This document shows positions 21,000 through 30,561 of a stretch of DNA of 64,000 bases, piece after piece. Under the pieces are notes generated by a model, which worked only from the letters and a program-made list of their open reading frames with translations, had not been told where the DNA came from and did not search any database. This DNA comes from Achatina immaculata (taxonomy: Eukaryota; Mollusca; Gastropoda; Stylommatophora; Achatinidae): assembly GCA_009760885.1 (NCBI GenBank), contig CM019709.1:33720626-33784625 (forward strand), given 5' to 3'. The position numbers were made by a program, and so were the translations under genes. Numbering within the stretch: the stretch's first letter is position 1; each line of letters begins with the position of its first letter.

Positions 21000-22935
21000 C
21001 TCTGTGTGCAAAATCCTCCCCCCCCCTATTTACCCTTTTGTTTTATCTATCTTCTTCTTCTCTGTCTTTTCCTTCTTTTGCTTGTCTCGTCTTCTTCTCT
21101 TCTTCCTCCTCTTAGCTTTTTAGTCTTCTTCTTCTTCTCTTCTTTTTTTCCTCTTCCTCCTTATCGTCTTCTTCCACATCCTCATTCTCATTCTCTTCTT
21201 CTCCTTCTTCTTCTCTTATTATTCCACTTTCTCCTTCTTCTTCCGTCATGTCTTCTTCCTTTTCTCTGTCTTTTCCTTCTTCTGCTTGTCTTCGTCTTCT
21301 TCTCTTCTTCCTCCTCTTAGCTTTTTAGTCTTCTTCTTCTCTTCTATTTTTCCTCTTCCCCCTTGTCGTCTTCGTTTGCATCTTCATTCTCATTCTCTTC
21401 TTCTTCTCTTATTCTTTCTCTTTCTCCTTCCTCTTCTTTTGCCATGTCTTCTTCCTCTTCCTTCTGCTCTTTTTCGCCTTCTTGTTACTTCTCCTCTTCT
21501 TTTTCATCCTTCTCATCCTCTTCTTCCTCTTCTTCTCCTTTTTCTCTTCTTACTTTTCCTCAATTTTCTTCCCTGCTTCCTTTCTGTTTTTTCTTCCCAT
21601 TATTTCTTACGTATGTTTCTCTTCTTCTTTCTCTTCCTCCTTCTTCATCTCTTATTATTTCTTTTCCTCCTTCTTCATCTCTTATTATTTCTTTTCCTCC
21701 TTCTTCATCTCTTATTATTTCTTTTCCTTCTTCTTCATCTCTTACTATTTCTCTTTCTCCTTCTTCATCTCTTATTATTTCTTTTCCTTCTTCTTCGTCT
21801 CTTATTATTTCTCTTTCTCCTTCTTCATCCCTTATTATTTCCCTTCCTCCTCCTTCATCCCTTATTATTTCTCTTTCTCCTTTATCTCTTATTATTTCCC
21901 TTCCTCCTTCTTTATCTCTTATTATTTCTCTTTCTCCTTCTTTATCTCTTATTATTTCCCTTCCTCCTTCTTCATCTCTTATTATTTCTTTTCCTCCTTC
22001 AGCTATTATTATTTCCCTTCCTCCTTCATCTCTTATTATTTCCCTTCCTGCTTCATCTCTTATTAATTCCCTTCCTCCTTCATCTCTTATTATTTCTCTT
22101 CCTCCTTCATCTCTTATTATTTCTTTTTCCTCCTTCTTCATCTCTTATTATTTCTCTTCCTCCTCCTTCATCTCTTATTATTTCTCTTCCTCCTTCTTCA
22201 TCTCTTATTATTTCTCTTCCTCCTTCTTCATATTTCTTTTCCTCCTTCATCTATTATTATTTCCCTTCCTCCTTCATCTCTTATTATTTCCCTTCTTCCT
22301 TCATCTCTTATTATTTCTCTTCCTCCTTCTTCATCTCTTATTATTTCTCTTTCCTCCTTCTTCATCTCTTATTATTTCTCTTTCCTCCTTCTTCATCTCT
22401 TATTATTTCTCTTTCCTCCTTCTTCATCTCTTATTATTTCTCTTTCCTCCTTCTTCATCTCTTATTATTTCTCTTTCTCCTTATTCATCACTTATTATTT
22501 CCCTTCCTCCTTCTTCATCTCTTATTATTTCTTTTCCTCCTTCATCTATTATTATTTCCCTTCCTCCTTCATCTCTTATTATTTCCCTTCCTCCTTCATC
22601 TCTTATTATTTCTCTTCCTCCTTCTTCATCTCTTATTATTTCTCTTTCCTCCTTCTTCATCTCTTATTATTTCTTTTCCTCTTTCATCTAGTATTATTTC
22701 CCTTCCTCCTTCATCTCTTATTATTTCCCTTCCTCCTTCATCTCTTATTATTTCTCTTCCTCCTTCTTCATCTATTATTATTTCTCTTTCCTCCTTCTTC
22801 ATCTCTTATTATTTCTCTTCCTCCTTCATCTCTTATTATTTCCCTTCCTCCTTCTTCATCTCTTATTATTTCTCTTCCTCCTCTTCTACTTTTATTATTA
22901 TTATTGTTATTATTATTATTATTCATCTTCTTCTT
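21000..22935. repeat. Polypyrimidine tract / 27-30-bp minisatellite
   Basis: The left part (21000-21640) is irregular CTT/CCT-rich DNA. The right part is about 45 units of CTTCATCTCTTATTATTTCT plus CTTCCTCCTT, ending in TTATTATTATT. Almost all pyrimidine on the sense strand of the gene. A 557-codon open frame here is compositional. Confidence 0.93.
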
Positions 22936-23232
22936 TCAAACCTCACAACAAAGAGATGAAGAACCTGCATGGATCCTATCGGCAGCTGGAGCGTTCTTCA
23001 TGTCCGCCCTACAGTTTTCTTGATTTGTATGACCATGTTATTAACTCTCACAACGCTCCACCACCCCGCCCTAGATCAGCAGCAGTGTGTTACTGTGTTG
23101 TTTACCCACAACGCAAAACTAAGAGTTCTTTTTTTCCAGCGATCTTCCATCTTGTCTTCACCTTCTGTGTCACAGTCAGTTTTATGTGGAACTATCATCT
23201 GAATGGAAGATTAAAGTCGTTGAGAAGTTCTT

Positions 23233-23235
<3 letters not shown>

Positions 23236-23275
<40 letters not shown>
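23236..23275. repeat. (CT)n microsatellite
   Basis: About 19 CT units within intron 2. Confidence 0.95.
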
Positions 23276-23278
<3 letters not shown>

Positions 23279-23494
23279 AATTGTTTATTCTGAATAGTCT
23301 CGAAATTTTTGTTTAGTAGATAGTGATGTATGTAGTTACTTCTGTACTGAGTGAATGTTTAAGAGCGAAACGTAAATGTTATATTTTATTTTATGTCTCT
23401 CAGCTTCAATGTTAGTTATGTTTGTTATATGAACAGCATATTTGTAGAATGTCTGGAGTAGAGTGAAAGATGTATGATAAAGGGGAGAATATCA

Positions 23495-23553
23495 GAAGGA
23501 CCTGCGTGCCCAATTCTTAACCCTTTTGATATAAAGATCAATCAATCAATCTC
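23495..23553 (+). repeat. 3' end of dispersed retroposon, copy 2
   Basis: GACCTGCGTGCCCAATTCTT, then ATATAAAGATCAATCAATCAATC. It is the same terminus as at 1644-1703. Confidence 0.7.
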
Positions 23554-23578
23554 TCTTTCTCCCTCTTTCCCCTCCCAC

Positions 23579-25250
23579 TCAAGATCCGTGCTGGCTGGCG
23601 TAAGGTACTACGTCCTTCCACAACCCTCGATCCCTTGTGATTCTCAATAGGCTTGTCACTGAGCATTTCCCGCGCCAGGATACCAAACCATCAATCATCT
23701 TTTCTCTCTGTCTACCTCTGTCTCTTCTACCTTCGATCTTCCCTGTTGCCGTTAGGTGGTCTAACCCCGCCTCTCCCCTGGACATGCCTCATAAATCTGG
23801 GTTGTCGTTTTCTGCCCTTCATTAAAATTTTCTTTGTTTTTTTTTTTTTGTGCCTCTTACAGAATCTTCTCGTTCAATTTTCTCGCAGTCCATGGTACCT
23901 GCCAGCATTTTGTTTTTTTTTTTTAAGAACCACATCTTGACCGACTCCAGCCTTCTTTGTATCTCTTTACTGACCGTCCAGGCTTCTTTGTATCTCTTTA
24001 CTGACCGTCCAGGCTTCTTTGTATCTCTTTACTGACCGTCCAGCCTTCTTTGTATCTCTTTACTGACCGTCCAGGCTTCTTTGTATCTCTTTACTGACTG
24101 TCCAGCCTTCTTTTTATCTCTTTACTGACTGTCCAGCCTTCTTTGTATCTCTTTACTGACTGTCCAGCCTTCTTTGTATCTCTTTACTGACTGTCCAGGC
24201 TTCTTTTTATCTCTTTACTGACTGTCCAGCCTTCTTTGTATCTCTTTACTGACCGTCCAGGCTTCTTTTTATCTCTTTACTGACCGTCCAGGCTTCTTTT
24301 TATCTCTTTACTGACTGTCCAGGCTTCTTTTTATCTCTTTACTGACTGTCCAGGCTTCTTTTTATCTCTTTACTGACTGTCCAGGCTTCTTTTTATCTCT
24401 TTACTGACTGTCCAGGCTTCTTTTTATCTCTTTACTGACTGTCCAGGCTTCTTTTTATCTCTTTACTGACTGTCCAGGCTTCTTTTTATCTCTTTACTGA
24501 CTGTCCAGGCTTCTTTTTATCTCTTTACTGACCGTCCAGGCTTCTTTTTATCTCTTTACTGACTGTCCAGGCTTCTTTTTATCTCTTTACTGACTGTCCA
24601 GGCTTCTTTTTATCTCTTTACTGACTGTCCAGGCTTCTTTTTATCTCTTTACTGACTGTCCAGCCTTCTTTGTATCTCTTTACTGACCGTCCAGGCTTCT
24701 TTGTATCTCTTTACTGACCGTCCAGGCTTCTTTGTATCTCTTTACTGACCGTCCAGCCTTCTTTGTATCTCTTTACTGACCGTCCAGGCTTCTTTGTATC
24801 TCTTTACTGACCGTCCAGCCTTCTTTGTATCTCTTTACTGACCGTCCAGCCTTCTTTGTATCTCTTTACTGACCGTCCAGGCTTCTTTGTATCTCTTTAC
24901 TGACCGTCCAGCCTTCTTTGTATCTCTTTACTGACCGTCCAGGCTTCTTTGTATCTCTTTACTGACCGTCCAGGCTTCTTTGTATCTCTTTACTGACCGT
25001 CCAGGCTTCGCATCCATAGAACAGGACTGTAGCACTCTCTTCCTGAATCTCGTAGACAGTGACTTACTACAATCTATGTATGTTAGCCTTTGAAAAGAAG
25101 GTCTTGGCTTCTGCAGTTCCGCTTTTTATTTCGGTGATACACATCTCACCTGATGTTAGCAAGATGTCTAAGTACGCAAAACTGTCAACTTGGTTTAATT
25201 TTTTTTTTTTGGAGTCTTATTCTGCATTTGTTGACGTGAATAAGTCGTAT
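23579..25250 (-). mobile_element. LINE-E RT fragment split by its own 31-bp satellite
   Basis: Read on the minus strand from right to left, the conserved blocks appear in order. They are Tyr-Leu-Asp-Ile-Leu-Leu-Thr-Ser-Gly-Glu-Met and Thr-Glu-Ile-Lys-Ser (25100-25190), then Val-Leu-Phe-Tyr-Gly-Cys-Glu-Ala-Trp-Thr-Val-Ser-Lys-Glu-Ile-Gln (about 24990-25040), the satellite, Leu-Glu-Ser-Val-Lys-Met-Trp-Phe-Leu (23920-23950), and Thr-Gly-Lys-Ile-Glu-Gly-Arg-Arg-Asp-Arg-Gly-Arg-Gln-Arg to Ser-Gln-His-Gly-Ser-stop (23579-23780). It is antisense within intron 2 and not functional. Confidence 0.85.
23938..25012. repeat. 31-bp satellite grown from the LINE WTVSKEIQR codons
   Basis: About 34 units of TTCTTTGTATCTCTTTACTG plus ACCGTCCAGGC. 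On the minus strand a unit is CTGGACGGTCAGTAAAGAGA plus TACAAAGAAGC, which is the LINE sequence for Trp-Thr-Val-Ser-Lys-Glu-Ile-Gln-Arg. The two LINE sequences that flank the unit (GCCTGGA and GGCTGGA) are near-identical and could have primed slippage. A G/T variant at one position is clustered in the middle of the array. Confidence 0.93.
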
Positions 25251-25397
25251 CATTTATTCTCCCGTCATTTTTTTGTCGGGTTGCAACAATTGTTTCATTA
25301 TTCTGTTTTCTTTACTGCATCTGTGTAGCGTTTATATTCAATACGTCTTACATATACAGGCGTACTTAACTTGTTCGTGTTATCTCTTCTCTCCCAG

Positions 25398-25521
25398 ACG
25401 CCCTCGCGCATGCGTGTGAGTTCACGCCTTACGTCAATCAATACGACAAGATTCTGAACTACCGGGCCCCAGACGGTTACATCATCAAAGGCGTCCACAG
25501 CGTCCATGACAACTATTACGA
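25398..25521 (+). CDS. Dermatopontin-like secreted protein, exon 3
   Basis: This exon encodes Asp121 (split codon) to Glu162 (split codon), which is a linker with Cys127 and most of repeat 3. The repeat has Tyr136-Asp137, Ile149-Ile150, His157-Asp158-Asn159 and Tyr160-Tyr161-Glu162. The Cys-Pro of repeats 1 and 2 is replaced by Ala144-Pro145, so repeat 3 lacks its first cysteine. The acceptor is CTTCTCTCCCAG|AC. The donor is GA|GTAAGTG at 25522, phase 2. Reading through gives an immediate TAA in the donor, so splicing is required. Confidence 0.88.
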
Positions 25522-25589
25522 GTAAGTGTGTCCGGGTCATTATCAAGACCGGTGCATATACAAGTATTATAATAGCATTAAATTAGTGC

Positions 25590-26075
25590 TGAAAGGCCGC
25601 TTGAGAATGGAAGTTGAGTAATAAAGTTAGAATGTAGGTGAAACGGTTAACTTTATCATTTCGCTTTCATTCTAACTTTATGAATAAATGAATAAATATC
25701 ACTAGCTGAATGATAAAGTTAGAATGATGAAAGCTGGATGATAAAGTTAGAATGATGAAAGCTGAATGATAAAGTTAGAATGATGAAAGCTGAATGATAA
25801 AGTTAGAATGATGAAAGATGAATGATAAAGTTAGAATGATGAAAGCTGAATGGTAAAGTTAGAATGATGAAAGCTGAATGATAAAGTTAGAATGATGAAA
25901 GCTGAATGATAAAGTTAGAATGATGAAAGTTGAATGGTAAAGTTAGAATGATGACAGTTCAGTGATAAAGTTAGAATGAAAATTGTAAGACAAAGTTGGA
26001 ATGAAAGTTGAACGATAGACTTAGAATGAAAGTTGAACAATGAAGTTAGAATGAAAATTGAACTATGAAGAGCAA
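25590..26075. repeat. 28-bp satellite with degenerate edges
   Basis: About 13 clean units of AATGATAAAGTTAGAATGAT plus GAAAGCTG, fading into shorter AAGTTGAACGATAGACTTAG-like copies at the right. Confidence 0.92.
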
Positions 26076-26214
26076 AATGTTAGACCGGTTCAGTGGGCCA
26101 AATTCTCCATTCTTTGCACACACAAAAAAGTGACATCTTCCCGTGTATGTTGTGCTAGAGGGAGACAGCCTATGTCCCGTAGCACGTGGAGGCTGCAGAG
26201 GTGTAAAGTGTTAT

Positions 26215-26428
26215 TGCCTTCACATTTCTAGGCCACTACAGCATTTGAGGTAGGGATGCCAGAGCCACCTTTGTTTACCTAGAGAGGCCCCAGGTGCAAA
26301 TATTTCGAGCCGGTTTGACCCCGGTGGGTGGTCGGTCAGAAAATTTTTAAAATAAAAAAATTTCAGCCTGACAGCGAAATTAAACCAGGAACCCTATGAT
26401 CGGAATGCAAGTACACTATCAACTGAAC
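26215..26428 (-). mobile_element. tRNA-derived SINE (type 2), minus strand
   Basis: The reverse complement begins with a tRNA-like head, GCTGGTTCAGTTGATAGTGT (A-box region), followed by GGGTTCCTGGTTTAATTTCG (weak B box). The body resembles the SINEs at 28490-28703 and 54690-54937. It lies head to tail with the next SINE. Confidence 0.6.
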
Positions 26429-26429
26429 C

Positions 26430-26700
26430 AGCGAAGGTAAAGGTAAAGGTAATCCTGTCATGCCTTAGAGGTACATAGGGATATGGTGTTAGTGCCCATA
26501 TTTTCCTTGACCTGTCAGCACACTAGAGGGTGATATGGTCAGTATCATGCCTGGCCGCCTTTCCTTCCCCAACTCCAGAAGAAGTCGGGTACCCATTTCT
26601 ACAGCTGGGGTGATTGGAGTGCCTCCGGCGGCATTCAAACTCCCGACCTTCGCCATGAGAGACCAGTGCACTAACCACTTGGCCACTCAGACACCCGAAC
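26430..26700 (-). mobile_element. tRNA-derived SINE (type 3), minus strand
   Basis: The head on the minus strand reads GTCTGAGTGGCCAAGTGGTT (A-box region) and, 35 bp on, GGTCGGGAGTTTGAATGCC (B-box region). The body and the (CTTTAC)n-like tail (AAGGTAAAGGTAAAGGTAAT on the plus strand) match the copy at 55448-55715. Confidence 0.8.
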
Positions 26701-26900
26701 CACCGAAGCATGAATGATAATTTAGAATTTACCTATAAAAAATACGGATAAGAATGACACTTTTTTGACAACATGATTTGTTTTTTTTATTATTTCACTG
26801 AACGTACTAAAAAGTAGTAAAAAAATGTAAAGATACATAAATGTAGTAAGTATCATGCACCAAACGGTTTCAATTCTGGGCCTCCGAGAGAACTTTCTGT
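26700..26900. other. No recognisable feature
   Basis: AT-rich intronic sequence. Confidence 0.5.
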
Positions 26901-27935
26901 AACCAAGTGCAAACACAACCTCTCCCCACCGCCGCCTGTTTATCTGTTTTCATCCACTACAAGCGCCCGTACCCGATTTATCTGTTTTCATTCATTACAG
27001 CGCCCTCTCCCGGTTTATCTGCTTTCATCCACTACAGTGCCCGCTCCAGATTTATCTGTTTTCATTCACTACAGCGCCCTCTCCCGGTTTATCTGCTTTC
27101 ATCCACTACAGCGCCCGCTCCAGATTTATCTGTTTTCATTCACATCTGTTTTCATTCACTACAGTGCCCCCTCCCGGTTTTTCTGCTTTCATTCTCTACA
27201 GCGATCCCTCCCGGCTTATCTGTTTTCATCCTCTACAGTACCTCCTTCCGGATTATCTGTTTTCATCTTCTACAGTACCTCCTTCCGGATTATCTGTTTT
27301 CATCATCCACAGCGCACACCCCCGATTTTTCTGTTTTCTTCCACTACATCTCTCCCCCTCCCCTGATTGTCTCTTTTAACCAGCTACGGTCTCCTCCCCG
27401 CTTATCTGTTTATCTGTTTTCATTCGCTATAGCCCCCTCTTCCCCCTTTCTGCTTATCTGCTTTCATTCATTACAGATTCTCCCTATGCTTATCTGTTTA
27501 TCTGTTTTCATCCACTACAGCCCTCCCCCCTCTGCTATCTGTTTATGTGTTTTCATCCACTACAGCTCTCGCTCCTTCTGTTATCTATTTATCTGTTTTT
27601 ATCCATTACAGCCCCCCCTCCTCGCTTATCTGTTTATCTGTTTTCATCCACTACAACTCCCTCTCCGCTTATCTGTTTATCTTTTTTATCCACTACAGCT
27701 CCCTCCCCACTTATCTCTTTATCTGTTTTCATCCACTACAGCTCCCTCCCCGCTTATCTCTTTATCTGTTTTCATACACTACAGTCCCCCTCCCCCTACT
27801 TATCTGTTTATTTGTTTTAATCTATACTACAGTCCCCTTCCTCGCGTATCTGTGAGTCTGTTGTCATCCACTACAGTCCCCCTCCCCCTGCTTATCTATT
27901 TATTTGTTGTCATCCACTACAGTCCCCTTCCCCCC
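26900..27935. repeat. Degenerate 35-50-bp satellite with acceptor-like units
   Basis: About 25 units of TTATCTGTTTTCATTCACTA plus CAGCGCCC..., varying in length. Each unit has a T-rich stretch followed by CTACAG, which is the shape of a 3' splice site. It lies in intron 3 on the sense strand. Confidence 0.9.
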
Positions 27936-28071
27936 CCCCACCCCGGAAGGCCTCGGGACCCACCCTTAAAGCAGGGAAAATCCTCCGGACCACGAAGCGT
28001 TGAACCAACAACCCCAGCCCCACCCCGGGACAGACCTAGGTTGACTTAAAATGATGCTTTGTTATCAAGGT

Positions 28072-28074
<3 letters not shown>

Positions 28075-28106
<32 letters not shown>
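28075..28106. repeat. (CT)n microsatellite
   Basis: About 16 CT units. Confidence 0.95.
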
Positions 28107-28108
<2 letters not shown>

Positions 28109-28196
28109 CCTTAAGTGCCCAGGGCACATGGGGCTTCCGCAAGGGTTTTCCACAAATCCCTGTCCTTCGCCTTTTTTTCTGCTCTTGCAGAGTTTA
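28107..28196 (-). mobile_element. LINE-D-like 3' scrap
   Basis: GAACCTTAAGTGCCCAGGGC through TTTTTTTCTGCTCTTGC is the reverse complement of 40590-40665, including the adjoining CT/GA run. The Tc1-type transposon is inserted right beside it. Confidence 0.7.
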
Positions 28197-28489
28197 TATA
28201 CTGTTCAAAAAAAAAAAAAAAAGAAACGCAACAAATACGATGTTGCGATTTAAACTGAAGTTTGCTGGTCAGACAAGGGCAAAGTGCCTGAAACGTTCAC
28301 TTGGACATCAACTTCACGCGCTGACCTGAACTGTACTCAGCAGATGATTCATGAGTACAGAAAAGCGACACTAGTCAAAACAGCATTTTTGACAATAAGT
28401 CATGACAGGTTCACGATAATCTCGAGAAACTTTAAAAAAAGTAAAGATAGTCCCATAGCAAATGCCGTAGGGGGTGAAGCGTTAGAGAC

Positions 28490-28703
28490 CTCATTATGCT
28501 GGGTCATCAGCGTATGAGGTAGGGGTGACCAGTTCCTTTCCTCGCTGCCTTTACTTCCCAGATTTTCTCTGGTACCCATTTTACGAGGCTGGGTCGACCT
28601 CGGGGCCGTATTGGTCGGAAAAAAAATCCCGCTCAGCTGGGGATTCGAACCCTCGACCATTTGGTTGCTAGACGAGTGCTCTAACCACTACGCTAGCCGG
28701 CCC
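28490..28703 (-). mobile_element. tRNA-derived SINE (type 2) inside the transposon
   Basis: The reverse complement starts GGGCCGGCTAGCGTAGTGGT, then TAGAGCACTCGTCT, with a B box GAGGGTTCGAATCCCC 30 bp later. This is a near-perfect tRNA-like promoter. The head lies at about 28637-28703, with a body to the left. It sits between the left terminal repeat and the transposase ORF. The left limit is approximate. Confidence 0.8.
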
Positions 28704-28806
28704 TAGTGAAACTTACTGAACACAAAACTCACTGGCCATGTTATTGAATGCCTATAAAAGATTGACGATCCTCGAATCAATTCATTTGAAAATTCAATGC
28801 GCAAAT

Positions 28807-29750
28807 ATGGCTCATCTCACTACAGAACAACGACTCATCATCAATGGACGTTTACAGACTGGACAGTCACAAAGTGTAGTGCCCAGACAATTTAATGTGG
28901 TTAGAAGCACCATTAGTGGCCTTTGGAGATGATTTCAAGAAACTGGCTCAGTTGCAGACCGGCCGCGCAGTGGAAGACCCATAGTCACAACTCCTGCCGA
29001 AGACCGCTTCATACGTCTGCGTCAGCTCAGGAATCGATTTGCATCTGCATCCTCAGCAGTCCAGTTAATGGCAGCAACTCGTCGAATTTCAGATCAAAAG
29101 GTCAGGAACCGACTGCACGACGCTGGTCTTTGGGCTAGAAGACCTTACAGAGGTCCTGTTCTTACGGACCGGCATCGCCAGAATCGACTGCAGTGGGCGA
29201 ACCAGCATCGTCAATGGACTATCGCGAATGATTGGAGAAGAGTTTGGTCTTGTGGTGAATCATTCTTTCTGCTCCAGCGACTCGATAGAGTTTACCACAG
29301 TTCATGAGGGCTGCGCCCAGAACTACGTGGATGAAGCTCCTCCACATGGTAGTGGTGGTGTACTGGTGGTGTACTGGTGTGGAGGACGATCAACTTCATG
29401 AGAAGAAGTGACCTGGTGCAAACTGAAGGACGCCTATCCAAACGATACGTCACTGAAATTCTTCGTCCTCACGTCCTGGCTGCACCAGGGTCGATTTTGC
29501 AGCAGAATAACGCTCGACCTCATATGTCACAACTCACCACCGAGTTCCTCTCTGACAACAACGTCCAGATCATTTGGTAGCTATCCGTATCATCAGACAT
29601 GAACCCAGTAGAACACTTATGGGATGAACCCAACAGACAAGTCAGCCAGCGAGACGTGGCGCCAACCAATCTCTTACTAATCTTACCAATCTCTTGCACT
29701 GCGGGAAGAGTGGGCCGCCATCCCACATCCCACAACAATAGATTCAACGG
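28807..29750 (+). pseudogene. Tc1-type transposase pseudogene
   Basis: Starts Met-Ala-His-Leu-Thr-Thr-Glu-Gln-Arg. The N-terminal helix-turn-helix region includes Val-Val-Arg-Ser-Thr-Ile-Ser-Gly-Leu-Trp, then a TGA at 28930 where the family has Arg. The frame then stays open through the GRPxxTTxxEDRFIRL region (28970-29030) and Arg-Arg-Val-Trp-Ser-Cys-Gly-Glu-Ser. In that last stretch the family usually has an Asp-Glu-Ser catalytic motif, and here Asp is Gly. A frameshift near 29300 follows. Next is Gln-Gln-Asn-Asn-Ala-Arg-Pro-His (29500-29523), where the usual catalytic Asp is Asn. After TAG at 29578 comes Met-Asn-Pro-Val-Glu-His-Leu-Trp-Asp-Glu with the third acid. Two of the three catalytic positions appear to be lost. 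Confidence 0.85.
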
Positions 29751-30161
29751 CTAATCGGATCCATGTCACGGAGATGTTCTCTGATACAGGTCAGAGGAGG
29801 CCATACACCTTACTGAAACGTAGGCCTCAGTCGCAAATAACAAAAGTCCAAACCAAGTTTAACGAACATCATTTCATTGTTAAAGTCTTAAAGTTTCTTC
29901 ATGCCAAGATTGAAACATTAATTCCGTAAAAATTACATTTTGATACAAGTTTGAAATTTGGTGTCCATTACGACTACAGTAGAGTTGCGTTTCTTTTTTT
30001 TTGTTTTAACAGCATATTATAATTTTTCATCTAATACAAAATAAACCTCACATACTCTTGATCACATGGAGGAGTTCAGTTCATGAAAAACTTTTACTAC
30101 AAATTTTGTTTCGTAAACTTTTATTTATATATTTTTTTCTTTCGTGTTTTTTTTTTCCCAG

Positions 30162-30222
30162 AGACAGAATTTTCAAGTTTGACATCTGCAAGCTGGATCG
30201 GGTAACCATTGTCGGCAAATAG
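30162..30222 (+). CDS. Dermatopontin-like secreted protein, exon 4 (terminal)
   Basis: The last coding exon completes the split codon of Glu162 and continues Asp163-Arg164-Ile-Phe-Lys-Phe-Asp-Ile-Cys171, finishing repeat 3 exactly as in repeats 1 and 2. It ends after Gly-Lys with TAG at 30220-30222. The acceptor is a strong T-run plus CCCAG. Repeat 3 ends in a single Cys followed by Lys rather than Cys-Cys. An alternative is a weak donor at CGG|GTAACC (about 30199) leading to a further exon, but no matching exon was seen before 31000. Confidence 0.85.
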
Positions 30223-30353
30223 ACGCTGCCATTATCTGTGCCGCTGCTGGTATATGGCCACCACTCAAAAGATAACAACACCAACATTCTTTGTAACTTC
30301 AGGATGGGTTCTTGCAAAAAAAATTTTAAAAAAGATAAACTTGGGAGAAACGA

Positions 30354-30381
30354 AATAAATATTGTCCACTTTGGTAATAAA
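30354..30381 (+). terminator. Poly(A) signals of the dermatopontin-like gene
   Basis: Two AATAAA hexamers at 30354-30359 and 30376-30381, 132 and 154 bp after the stop codon. They imply a short 3' UTR. Confidence 0.65.
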
Positions 30382-30561
30382 CTGTCTATATATTTTTGTT
30401 GACTGCTTTCGGCAGTTTCGTACCCTTTAATGGGAAGTTAACAGAAAAGGGGGAAAAAAACCCTTATCAAAAACATCATCATCATCATGTGTCATGCCCG
30501 CGAACGTTAGCGTCGTGGATTTTATGCAGGTTTCACTTGTTTTTTATACGTTCAGTGGATG

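Larger units (their letters stand above)
20855..25397 (+). other. Intron 2 of the dermatopontin-like gene
   Basis: A 4.5-kb phase-1 intron, GTAAGC...CTCCCAG. It contains a 2-kb pyrimidine tract, a short retroposon tail and an antisense LINE with a 31-bp satellite. Between 22940 and 23230, and from 25250 to the acceptor, I see no features. Confidence 0.85.
28199..30014 (+). mobile_element. Tc1-type DNA transposon, inactive
   Basis: Inverted ends TACTGTTCAAAA...AGAAACGCAAC (28199-28232) and GTTGCGTTTCT...TTTTAACAGCA (to 30014) are flanked by TA at 28197-28198 and 30015-30016, the target-site duplication of the Tc1/mariner superfamily. At 1.8 kb it is near the family's normal 1.3-1.7 kb plus an internal SINE. 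The ends have diverged only slightly, but the transposase is broken in at least three places. Confidence 0.85.
25522..30161 (+). other. Intron 3 of the dermatopontin-like gene
   Basis: A 4.6-kb phase-2 intron, GTAAGT...TTTTTTCCCAG. It holds a 28-bp satellite, two SINEs, an acceptor-like satellite, a LINE scrap and a Tc1-type transposon. Confidence 0.85.

Noticed and set aside
21286..22959. A 557-codon Leu/Phe/Ser-rich protein
   Set aside because: Composition of a pyrimidine tract. Overlapping frames are also open, and there are no codon-position signals.
28637..28703. A functional tRNA gene on the minus strand
   Set aside because: A and B boxes are present, but a non-tRNA body follows and related sequences occur at 26215 and 54690, which indicates a SINE. 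The same applies to 4321-4395 and 55450-55515.
30223..30245. A frameshifted fourth dermatopontin segment (Ala-Ala-Ile-Ile-Cys-Ala-Ala-Ala) after the stop
   Set aside because: It resembles the ends of repeats 1 and 2 but is too short and out of frame. Residues before it do not match the repeat, so it is treated as coincidence.
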